Positions 34,811 through 41,720 of a DNA stretch of 41,720 nucleotides are shown here, in pieces (within the stretch, counting starts at the first letter, position 1; each line of letters starts with the position of its first letter). Where the stretch lies: contig NZ_WWEQ01000025.1 of NCBI RefSeq assembly GCF_009857845.1, forward strand, positions 1 to 41,720, given 5' to 3'. Source of the DNA: Brevibacterium rongguiense. GTDB taxonomy: Bacteria > Actinomycetota > Actinomycetes > Actinomycetales > Brevibacteriaceae. The notes below the pieces were generated by a model. It did no database searches, was not told the DNA's origin, and saw nothing but the letters and a program-made list of their open reading frames with translations. Both the position numbers and the translations under genes were made by a program.

Positions 34811-37078
34811 TTCTCATTCCTCCTGCGCGTGGCGCCGATGATGACGGCGACGCCGCCTGCGATGAGGGCCGCCGCGGCCGCGAGCATGCCCGCGAGTTGC
34901 GCGCCCGTGCGGGGCAGGGGGCCGTTGCCGTTGTCGCTGCCGTTGCCGTTGTCGCCGGGGTTGTCTCCGCCGTCGCCGTTGTCGTTGCCCGGGTTGTTGT
35001 CACCGGGGCTGCCCGGGTGCCCGGGATTGTCTGAGTGTCCGGGATCGTCGGGACCGCCCGGGTTGCTCGGGCTGCTGGGATCTGCTGGCCCGCCCGAGGC
35101 CGACTGCGAGGGGCTGGCGGATGCACTCGGACCAGCAGACTCACTGGGGTTCGCGGAGTCAGTCGGAGCAGCGGAGTCGGTGGGCCCTGCGGTGTCCGAG
35201 TCCTCCGGGGCGGGCTCCGTGGTCGTGGTGCACGGATCCGGGACCGGTGTGCTCGCACGGGGTTTGGGGCTGACGGTGCCGGGTGCGGGTGCCGGGGCGA
35301 GAGTGGCGTAGCCGGGGGTGGTGCCGGTGGCGTGGTCTGCCCCGACGACGAGCTGCGGGCCAGAGGTGCCGTCGAAGGAGTCGACGAAGCCGACGCCACG
35401 GCCCAGCCGGGAGCTCGAATCCGCACCGGAGACGCGGGTGACGAGCGCGGAGTTGACCTCGGCGATGTGCACGACGGGCTGTGTGAGCGCCCAAGTGTCG
35501 AGCGCCCACGCGGTGTCCTGGGCCCACGCGCCGATCGCCAGGGTGCCGGAGGTCTGCGCGCTGGCGGGCCGTGCGGCCACGGCGTAGCCCCCGTGGCCGC
35601 CGTTCGTGTCCCCGGTGATCCACCAGCCGCGGTCCGTGCGCTCGCCCGCCTCTGCCGACGGGCCGGAGGCGGTGAAGACGGAGGCGGGCGCGGTGCTCGG
35701 CGATGTCGTCGGTGCTGTTGGGGTGGCGCTCCCGGTCTCGCAGACTGCGGGCGAGGCGGTGACCGAGCCGGCCCGCGCCTCGGCGGCGGATGCCGCGGAG
35801 CTGGTGGAGGCGCTGGGCGTCGCCGCGGGGACGTCGGCATCCGGGTCGGTGTAGACGGTCGCGGTGCTGGCGGACCCGCGCACCACGGCCGCACCGCCGG
35901 CGCGGCTGTACTTCAGCTCGCCGTCGACGACGGCGGCCACGTTGTCCGCGCCGATGAGGACGTCGCCCTTGCCGTCGCCGTCGATGTCGCCGGCACCGGC
36001 CACGGACATGCCGAGGCGATCGCGCCCGCGCGCCGGGCCGTTGACGGTGAAGCCGTCGAAGCCCTTGCCCAGGTCGACGGTGCCCAGCTTGCCGTCCTCC
36101 TTGCCGAAGACGGCCCAGGCCATGCCGTGGGCCTTCCGCTCGTCCTTGTCGTAGCCGTCGGGCACGGCGACGTAGCCGCCCAGGATGTAGTCCTGTGCGC
36201 CGTCGCCGTTGACGTCTTCGGCGGGTGCGATCGCGGAGATGCCCTGCGTGGGGCCGCCACCGTTGATGCGACCGAGAATGCGGTCATCGCCGGTGAGGTC
36301 GACGGTCGCGATGTCGTCCGCGCCGGCGACGATCGTGGCGCGCCCGGCGCGCTTCTCGGCGGTGAGGGCGATGACAGCGACATCGTCGAAGCCGTCGCCG
36401 TTGACGTCGCCCACGCCGGTGAGCTGGTAGCCCGTCCGGTCGTTGTCTTCGTTGTCGCCCTGGAGGACGAAGCCGCGCTCACCCAGGTAGGGCAGGGAGA
36501 CGGTGGAGCGGTCATCGGAGCCGTAGACGACGTAGCCGCGGTTGTTGACGTATTCGGAGATGAGATGAGGACGTCGTCGTAGCCGTCGTTGTTGACGTCG
36601 CCGGCGCAGCTGACGTTGAAGCCGGTGAGCGTGTCCTCCTCCTGCGGTCCCTCGATGCGGATGATGCCGGAGTTCGGATCATCGAGGTCGGCGGACTTCG
36701 TGCCGTTCGGGATGACGTAGGTGGCGCCGATGCTGCCGTACTGGCCGCGGTCCCACATCCAGCTGCTCGTCACGATGTCCTGCTTGCCGTCGCCGGTGAA
36801 GTCGCACGAGCGCTGCGAGACGGACGCGCCGGTGGCTCCGCGGATCGTGCCGGTCCACGTGTGGTCGGGGTCGGCCGTGGCCTCGAGGGCCGAGGCCGGT
36901 CCGGTCAGGCCGACGATGCCGGTGCCGGCGGCCACGGCGGCCAGGGCGGCGGCACCCGCGGCGAGGGCCAGGGGGCCGCGGGCCGCGGTGCGCAGCCGCC
37001 CGGTCGACTGGGAGCTCTGCTGCGGGTTCGGCGGCTGCGGCGAGTTCTGAGGCGGGACGGGGGTGGTGCCTGTGTCAT
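34807..37078 (-). pseudogene. LPRTG-anchored FG-GAP repeat surface protein, two frameshifts
   Basis: Three consecutive frames join into one ~757-residue protein. ATG 37078 starts MTQAPPP. One base missing in the C5 run (37063-37059) leads to VPPQNSPQPP and a signal peptide (GPLALAAGAAALAAVAAG, cleaved near GPASALEA). FG-GAP calcium-binding repeats follow: DFTGDGKQDIVTSS, GDVNNDGYDDVLISSP. A second missing base near 36551-36560 leads to VNNRGYVVYGSDDRS, GDVNGDGFDDVAV and GDIDGDGKGDVLIGAD. A Ser/Pro/Asp-rich wall spacer then leads to LPRTG, a hydrophobic helix and RRRNEK, a complete sortase signal. FG-GAP repeats form beta-propellers that bind ligands or matrix. -10 box TAGGCT at 37162-37157. 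It could be a true pseudogene, or a sound gene with two sequencing deletions. Confidence 0.8.
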
Positions 37079-37525
37079 GGGGAGCCTTCTTCTGGGGCCC
37101 GGGTGCGGGCCTGTTCGCGGCCGCGGGAGCGGGGGAAGCGCGGCCCTCTGAAGGCTAGCCTACGCTGTGTACTTGCTGGAAGTCGCTGAGCAAAACCTGA
37201 GACGAAGCGCTGCGGTTTTCGCACTATAAGCCCAGGTCGGGAGGGTTAGAAACGCGGTTCTGCGCGGAATTTCGGGACCGTGGAGCGTCTGAAGTCACCG
37301 GGTTGCGATCTTGCATTGTGAGACGTGGTCAGTGGTTTCACATGACCGAGTCACGGGCAGCTGAATGCGGCGCGGGTGGGTGTCATGTGTCGGGAACTCA
37401 CCGCACCCAGCTGCCCACCCCGGTTCGGGGCCCAGGGCCCGTGCACCCGAGAGATCGGGCACGGGGGCAGAGCGGCGACCGGGCGTGCGGTGGCACGCCG
37501 CTGAACCGCTCCGCCTCGCGCACTG
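37079..37525. other. 447-base gap upstream of the surface-protein gene
   Basis: It holds the surface-protein promoter (-10 TAGGCT, minus strand 37162-37157) and the tail of the leftward rRNA methyltransferase gene's surroundings. Base composition is lower in G+C around 37170-37330 than in nearby coding DNA (for example GCAAAACCTGAGACGAAGC, CACTATAAGC). I find no open frame with coding character, no tRNA and no convincing hairpin. A small RNA cannot be excluded. Confidence 0.5.
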
Positions 37526-38413
37526 CTAGCGGGGCTCCCACCGGCTGACGGTCACGGCCGCGGTCACGGCTGCGGGCAGTGCCCCCTCGGCGGCCAGGCG
37601 CTCGGAGCGGTCTGCTGCGGACACGTGCCGGGCCGAGGGGGTCATTCCGATCAGATCAGCGGCTCGGTCCGGCGTGAGCGCGACCTCGAAGGCGAGCTCC
37701 TGCCGGTGGTCCTCGGTGAAGAGCGGATCGAGCGCCGCGTGCAGGCGGCGCTCCTTTTCGGGATCAATGCCGACCATGTCCGGCACCGCGGCCCGCAGCT
37801 CGGCGAGGTGGTCTGCGCGCGGATGCGCCACGACCAGCCGACCACCCGGTGCCAGGATGCGCGCGAACTCGGCTGGGTTCCGTGGGGAGAAGATGTCGAG
37901 GACGATGTCGGCGCACCGATCGGCGAGCGGGAAGGGTCGGAAGGCGTCCCACGTCGCTGCCACCGCGCGCGGGTGGCACTTGGCCGTGAGGCGGGCGCCG
38001 CGCACGGCGGAGTCGAAGCCGAATCCCCAGCCCGCGGTCTCGGCTTCCTCGTTCACCGCGAGAACGCCTGCCAGGTAGTAGCCACTGCCGCTGCCGGCGT
38101 CGACGATGTGCGCACCATCGGCCCCGTGCGGCTGTGGGGCTCCCGATTCGCCCAGCGCCGCTTGCACGACGGCATCGCGCAGCGGGACGTAGGCACCCGA
38201 GCCGAGGAAGCGGTCGCGGGCGAGCATCATCGCGTCGTCATCGCCGCTGCGGGCCTTCGCATCGGCGAGGAGGCTGAGGTAGCCCTGGCGTGCGATGTTG
38301 AAGGTGTGCCGCTGCGGGCAGCGCAGTGCGCTGCCGGAGAGTGCCAGCTCGCGCCCGCACAGAGGACAGCGAAGTGCCGACAGGACGGCGGGAAGCGAAC
38401 GGGGGACGGCCAT
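37526..38413 (-). CDS. RlmA/TlrB-type 23S rRNA guanine-N1 methyltransferase
   Basis: 295 residues. The N-terminal zinc finger has ligands Cys16, Cys19, Cys32 and His36 (CPLCGRELAL, RCPQRHTFNIARQGYLSLL), then the linker DDDAMMLARDRFLGSG. The SAM domain has IVDAGSGSGYYLAGVLAV, FGFDSAVRGARLTA and the late motif DIFSPRNPAEFARIL, all as in RlmA. It methylates guanine 745 (RlmA-I) or 748 (RlmA-II/TlrB) in hairpin 35 of 23S rRNA; the Gram-positive type modifies G748 and can lower tylosin sensitivity when combined with A2058 methylation. ATG 38413 lies 9 bases after the DUF2316 gene's stop, so the two form an operon; no strong ribosome binding site is seen. Confidence 0.88.
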   Translation of the reverse strand: MAVPRSLPAVLSALRCPLCGRELALSGSALRCPQRHTFNIARQGYLSLLADAKARSGDDDAMMLARDRFLGSGAYVPLRDAVVQAALGESGAPQPHGADGAHIVDAGSGSGYYLAGVLAVNEEAETAGWGFGFDSAVRGARLTAKCHPRAVAATWDAFRPFPLADRCADIVLDIFSPRNPAEFARILAPGGRLVVAHPRADHLAELRAAVPDMVGIDPEKERRLHAALDPLFTEDHRQELAFEVALTPDRAADLIGMTPSARHVSAADRSERLAAEGALPAAVTAAVTVSRWEPR

Positions 38414-38422
38414 GGCGGTGGA

Positions 38423-38791
38423 TCAGCCCTCGTAGCCGAACCAGGCGCGGGCGGCGGCGCGCTTGTCGTCGGACAGCACGCTGAACGAGACGGCACCGCT
38501 GAACGGGACGGCACCGCTGAACTGGACTGCACCGCTGTGCGGGGCGGCCCCACTGTCCGGACTGGCCCCGCCGTTCGGGGAGGCTCCCGTTTCGCCCAAC
38601 GCGCCCGCGATGGCATCGCGCAGCCGCCAGACGTCGAGCGGATCGGCATCGTCCACAGCGAGAGCGGCGCTGACGCGCGCCTCACTCAGGCCGGCGCGGT
38701 CGCTGATCTGCTTGGTGGAAAGCCCCGTGGCCGCGAGGTTGGTACGGAGTTCCCAAGCCGTCTGCTGGCGTTGGCGGGCGTTCAGTGACAT
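38423..38791 (-). CDS. DUF2316 helix-turn-helix protein with internal repeat
   Basis: 122 residues. The N-terminal half MSLNARQRQQTAWELRTNL followed by LSTKQISDRAGLSEARVSAAL is a DUF2316 helix-turn-helix; DPLDVWRLRDAI and the C-terminal FSVLSDDKRAAARAWFG also match the family. Between them, where relatives have a short link before the PFxVL motif, this protein has about 40 extra residues built of six-residue units (SGAVPF, SGAVQF, SGAAPH, NGGASP), encoded by an 18-bp tandem array. The role of DUF2316 is unknown; a small DNA-binding regulator is plausible. A GGAGATG lies before ATG 38791. It is first in an operon with the rRNA methyltransferase. Confidence 0.8.
   Translation of the reverse strand: MSLNARQRQQTAWELRTNLAATGLSTKQISDRAGLSEARVSAALAVDDADPLDVWRLRDAIAGALGETGASPNGGASPDSGAAPHSGAVQFSGAVPFSGAVSFSVLSDDKRAAARAWFGYEG
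38474..38599. repeat. 18-bp tandem repeat, about 7 units, in the DUF2316 gene
   Basis: Units of 18 bases at 38474, 38492, 38510, 38528, 38546, 38564 and 38582. The best-conserved are GGCACCGCTGAACGGGAC (38492) and GGCACCGCTGAACTGGAC (38510); they decay toward the right. The unit is a multiple of three, so copy number can change without breaking the frame. Confidence 0.85.
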
Positions 38792-39174
38792 CGGGGCATC
38801 TCCGGTCGTGCGGGGGCAGTAGCAGGTGGCAGGCGTCCGGCGATGGCGGGCACTCGGCGCCGCTGGGGCCGGCGCTGACGTGCGCGGTCATGTCTGCGTA
38901 CGTTGGCGGTCATGTGAGCGGGACAGCCCGGTCTGCGGAGAACAACAAGCTCGCGCAAATCCTCGCCCAGCATTCCGTTTTGTCCGGCATCGCTCGGTCA
39001 TCGGCGCTTTCCACCATGGCGACCGATTCTACGCGGTGGGCCTTGTCGGCCGTGCTGTGCTGCCCATGCGTTGCCGCACGCCCGCTTGCGTCGTCTCTGC
39101 GCGATGGGTCCTTAAGCGCGGTCAGCATCGCGTGCGTGGGGAACCGTGCGTGGGGAACCATGGGGGAGTGGGCG
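38792..39174. other. 383-base gap with direct repeats
   Basis: No gene recognised. Two exact GCGGTCATGT repeats (38884-38893 and 38906-38915, period 22) lie about 95-125 bases upstream of the leftward DUF2316 gene, a suitable place for a tandem regulator site. A perfect 14-bp tandem duplication CGTGCGTGGGGAAC lies at 39131-39158, next to the 3' end of the HNH endonuclease gene. A fragmentary or decayed gene cannot be excluded. Confidence 0.5.
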
Positions 39175-41265
39175 TCACGGCGGAGGTGCCGCAAACGGGT
39201 GGGTGATGGCTCGGGGGCGGCGACGCGGTTGCCGACTCGGGCTTGTGGGCGCGGTACCCGGCGTATGAGGTGTGGGCGCTGGGCTCGCTGCACGAGGTGG
39301 GGGAGCAGTGTCCGGTGCAGTGGCGGTGGAGCGAGTGCCTTGGGCGGCAACGCTGGCATCCGCCGGCGGGGTAGTGGTGTCCACAGGAGTGTTCGGAGCA
39401 GTGGGACCAACAGGACTGCCCAGTGCGGTGGGGACAGCGGAAGCAGCCGAAACAGTGGGGGTTGGTACGGCGGTGTGCAAAACCGCAGCACGAGGTGCGC
39501 TTGCCCGGGCCGCGGGGACGTCGGGCGGGTGGGGTGTCGGCACAGCGGTGCGCTGTTCACCGGGAGGGCAATGCGCGGGACCCCAGGCGTGAGGACAGGG
39601 GGCGCTCGTTCGGTTCGCCGCCGGACCCTCATGCTCCGGTGGTTCGTGTACTTCTTCCGTCCTAGTGCGCGCTGCCGCCCAGCTCTCCGTTGCCGAATCG
39701 TCTGCCGCCGCATCGGCGTCGGTGCGATCCCACAGGCACAGGAGGGCGCGGAGCTGATCGGCGTGCACGATGTCCGCCTCCGAACCCGGTGGGCGCAGGA
39801 CAGCTGCGGCAGCGGAGGGGAACGTCCAGACGAAGGAGTCGCCCCGGCGCTCCACCCCCAGCGCTCCTTCGGTCTTGAGGCGGTGATGGCGCCGGCAGAG
39901 CGGGTGCAGGTTGTCAAGCTGGGTGGGCCCTCCGCGGGCCGGATTCTCATGGTCGAACGGTGCGACATGATCCATGTCGCAGCTGCGCGCCATCCGACTG
40001 CAGCCGGGGACTGTGCACCACACCCATTCCTGGATGAGTGTGGTGCGCAAAGACATGGGGATCGGGTAGGAACGCGCGACGGCTTCGGCTACCCGTCCGG
40101 TGATGGGATCGGTGAGGATGCGCCGCATCGAGGGGGCGCAGGAGGCTATGCGACGCGCCTCGGCCGCAGACAGCGGAGATTCGCCGTCGAGCCGCGCTGG
40201 AAGGTCGCTTTCCCCCAGCAGACTCAGCAACGGGATGGTGACGGCCACCCCTGCCTGCTTCCGCAGCCACGCCGTTTCCGTGGGCATCGTCAGCGTGATG
40301 AGCTCTTCGGAGCCATCTGCGTGCGCGACGGTGAGGGGGACCTCGGGAACGCCCAGCAGACCGATGTCGAAGCGGAGCTCGTCGAAGAGCCTCGCATCGG
40401 CAAGCCGATCACCGGGTGCGAGGTGATCGCGCGCCTCGGCGGCGTTGAAGAGCGCCGTCTCCGCGCGGATGACGCCCTTCGACCATGCAGTGAGTCTGCG
40501 GTCGGCCGCCACGATGGTGCTCAGCGGCCCCCGGAACTGCAGGCAGCCCGTGCCGTCGTGGTTGTTCCAGCAGCTGACGCCGCGATCGCGCCGCGCGGTC
40601 CCGTCCTCCCGCGGAGGCAGGAGCGCCAAGTAGATCTCCGAGACGGCGCGCCGATAGCGCTTCCATTCGAGGCCAGGGTCGATTCGGCTGACGGCATGGT
40701 CGAACGTCGCGCGCCGCTCCTCGTCGAGTTTGACGCCGAGTGATGCGGCGAACTCGAGTCGTCCGAAGCGCAGGTGAGACGCCGTAGTCTCGCGCAGTGT
40801 GTCCGGCATGCCGTGGATTGCGCAGAGTGCGAGTGCCCCCTGGCGCTTGGCGCGGAAGATCGAGACGTCGAGCTCGAGGGCGAGGGCAATCCAGCTCGCC
40901 TCCGGGATCGCGCGCACATAGCCTTCCAGCTCCGCGCAGGGGGAGGGGTGCGCGTCAGAAGCGCCACAGGGGCACGTGTGGGCAGGCGTGGGGCCGGGGT
41001 GGGCTGCGATGAGGAATGCGCAAATCGCGACGAAGCGGGCACGCGACGCTGCGTCTGCCGCACGTTCGGAATCGTGCAGCGAGGAGCGAATGCCCGAGCC
41101 GAGGGCGAATCGGAATGACTCCTCCGGGGGAGGGGCGCCGCCATTCGGGCGAGTGGCGGCGCCATCGCAGCCCCCACCCGTGAACGCGGGCGAGGCGTTG
41201 GGTAACCCGGGATCGGGTTGCGACAGTCGCCGGTCTGCAGTCTCGGGATTCGCTTGCACCGCCAT
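39175..41265 (-). CDS. DUF222/HNH endonuclease (13E12 repeat family)
   Basis: 696 residues. A long N-terminal DUF222 region (about 60-400; HAVSRIDPGLEWKRYRRAV, ELRFDIGLLGVPEV) is followed by the HNH motif at about 420-480: CTVPGCSRMARSCDMDHVAPF, then GGPTQLDNLHPLCRRHHRLKT, with the two CxxC-type metal ligands and the catalytic His in DMDH. A Pro/Thr/Ala-rich basic tail of ~170 residues is longer than usual. Members are dispersed, repetitive genes of Actinobacteria; in Mycobacterium related 13E12 genes are induced by DNA damage. ATG 41265 has AGGAGG only 2 bases away; GTG 41259, 8 bases after the same AGGAGG, is an equally good start. It sits next to an IS element. Confidence 0.88.
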   Translation of the reverse strand: MAVQANPETADRRLSQPDPGLPNASPAFTGGGCDGAATRPNGGAPPPEESFRFALGSGIRSSLHDSERAADAASRARFVAICAFLIAAHPGPTPAHTCPCGASDAHPSPCAELEGYVRAIPEASWIALALELDVSIFRAKRQGALALCAIHGMPDTLRETTASHLRFGRLEFAASLGVKLDEERRATFDHAVSRIDPGLEWKRYRRAVSEIYLALLPPREDGTARRDRGVSCWNNHDGTGCLQFRGPLSTIVAADRRLTAWSKGVIRAETALFNAAEARDHLAPGDRLADARLFDELRFDIGLLGVPEVPLTVAHADGSEELITLTMPTETAWLRKQAGVAVTIPLLSLLGESDLPARLDGESPLSAAEARRIASCAPSMRRILTDPITGRVAEAVARSYPIPMSLRTTLIQEWVWCTVPGCSRMARSCDMDHVAPFDHENPARGGPTQLDNLHPLCRRHHRLKTEGALGVERRGDSFVWTFPSAAAAVLRPPGSEADIVHADQLRALLCLWDRTDADAAADDSATESWAAARTRTEEVHEPPEHEGPAANRTSAPCPHAWGPAHCPPGEQRTAVPTPHPPDVPAARASAPRAAVLHTAVPTPTVSAASAVPTALGSPVGPTAPNTPVDTTTPPADASVAAQGTRSTATAPDTAPPPRAASPAPTPHTPGTAPTSPSRQPRRRPRAITHPFAAPPP

Positions 41266-41290
41266 CACCTCCTCGTTGAGGGTCTCGCTC

Positions 41291-41302
41291 TCGTATATAC
41301 GA
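41291..41302. promoter_or_regulatory. 12-bp palindrome in AT-rich promoter region of the HNH gene
   Basis: TCGTATATACGA is a perfect palindrome in the only strongly AT-rich patch of the window (41293-41312, GTATATACGAATAATAATCG), 26 bases before the leftward HNH endonuclease start. It may be an operator. Related genes elsewhere carry LexA boxes, but this does not match the TCGAAC-N4-GTTCGA form well. Confidence 0.45.
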
Positions 41303-41513
41303 ATAATAATCGAACTAACGGCCCCGCGCAAGAGTTTTCCCGAAGCTTCGTTGCGCAGGGCTTGGTGGGCTCGTGGCCGCAGGTGCCGCAGTGGCCTGTT
41401 CTCCACGGTGGTCGGTGCGGCGCGAAGGCATGGGCTGCACGGCGGCCCGCGTCTTTCGGCGGGTTGCGCTGCAAGGCGCGTTCCCCAGCGCGGTGAACGT
41501 CGAGGCCAGGCAC

Positions 41514-41590
41514 CCGCAAACCCAACGGGCCGGAAACCCAACGGGCCGCAAACCCAGGGGGGCCGCGAACCCAGGCACCCGCAAACCGGG
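41514..41590. repeat. degenerate 16-17-bp tandem repeats beside the right IS
   Basis: Units CCGCAAACCCAACGGG (41514), CCGGAAACCCAACGGG (41530), CCGCAAACCCAGGGGG (41546), CCGCGAACCCAGGCAC (41563) and a partial CCGCAAACCGGGG (41579). The array ends 3 bases before the likely IS end at 41594 and may mark a repeat used as insertion target, or replication slippage. Confidence 0.75.
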
Positions 41591-41593
41591 GTG

Positions 41594-41720
41594 TGAAGCG
41601 CCCTGGGTTTCGTTCCGAGTCTCAGCAAGGAGAATCGGAGCATGCCCAAGAAGTTCAGTCCAGAGCTGCGTGACCGTGCCGTGCGTATGGTCTACGACCG
41701 TCAGGCCCGCGAGGGTGGTC
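41594..41720 (+). mobile_element. IS3-family element, 5' end only (runs off the right edge)
   Basis: The sequence from 41594 begins TGAAGCGCCCTGGGTTTCG, the form expected for an IS3-family left terminal inverted repeat (starting TG), followed 48 bases later by orfA. The right end is outside the window, so the repeat cannot be confirmed. Confidence 0.6.
41642..41720 (+). CDS. IS3-family transposase OrfA, N-terminal fragment
   Basis: ATG 41642 with AAGGAG at 41627-41632. The 26 residues read MPKKFSPELRDRAVRMVYD and onward, typical of the helix-turn-helix OrfA of IS3-family transposons, and run off the window. The OrfA N-terminus differs from that at the left edge, so these are two distinct elements pointing in opposite, outward directions. 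Confidence 0.85.
   Translation, partial: MPKKFSPELRDRAVRMVYDRQAREGG

Overview
The window is about 70% G+C and reads as Actinomycetota chromosome, most likely Micrococcales. This rests on -10 boxes of the TANNNT type, many leaderless starts, an LPXTG-type wall anchor, a DUF222/HNH (13E12-type) nuclease, and families such as DUF2254, DUF2630, DUF3152 and DUF6582. The genus cannot be fixed from sequence alone. No rRNA, tRNA or CRISPR array was seen. Both edges cut through the first gene (orfA) of two different IS3-family elements that point outward.

Layout. 1-3.0 kb: IS end, then an ankyrin-repeat protein, a GIY-YIG nuclease-domain protein and a DUF429 (RNase H-fold) protein, all rightward; this looks accessory. 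3.0-6.8 kb, leftward: DUF6582 protein, an LCM-type methyltransferase split by an in-frame amber codon, and a GH3 glycosidase. 7.1-8.6 kb: amino-acid permease. 8.7-11.5 kb: LysR regulator divergent from a stand-alone fumarate reductase/succinate dehydrogenase-type flavoprotein. 11.7-14.8 kb: HchA (Hsp31), an SDR, and a PlsC-like acyltransferase divergent from an HhH DNA glycosylase; the last two share an 18-bp inverted promoter/start module. 15.0-20.7 kb: 3-hydroxyacyl-CoA dehydrogenase, DUF2254 membrane protein, Mug glycosylase, oleate hydratase and a TetR regulator. 20.8-25.3 kb: small stress and housekeeping genes (SAP/Rho-N-like protein, eRF1-like protein, rhodanese, DUF3152 protease, macro domain, DUF2630, NAD(P)-binding protein, SRPBCC). 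25.3-33.4 kb, leftward: acyl-CoA synthetase, uronate-dehydrogenase-like epimerase, Kup potassium transporter, two CrcB fluoride channels and a frameshifted UvrA-like ABC protein. 33.4-37.1 kb: a frameshifted LPRTG-anchored FG-GAP surface protein translationally coupled to a secreted Cys/His-containing protein. 37.5-38.8 kb: RlmA-type rRNA methyltransferase and a DUF2316 protein carrying an 18-bp in-frame repeat. 39.2-41.3 kb: DUF222/HNH endonuclease. Then repeats and the second IS.

How genes work together. The clearest circuit is fatty-acid related. The oleate hydratase/TetR divergent promoter and the distant 3-hydroxyacyl-CoA dehydrogenase promoter share TGAGTACRCTCAAWAWTGAG, placed over a -10 box in both, so one TetR protein probably controls both. 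A LysR box of T-N11-A form lies between the LysR gene and its flavoprotein. uvrA-like, crcB and crcB are joined by 4-base GTGA overlaps, as are the surface-protein pair. About a dozen genes have a -10 box ending 6-8 bases before the start codon and no Shine-Dalgarno, indicating leaderless transcripts. Three single-base losses (two in one gene) and one nonsense codon mean either pseudogenes or draft-quality sequence; this is unresolved.
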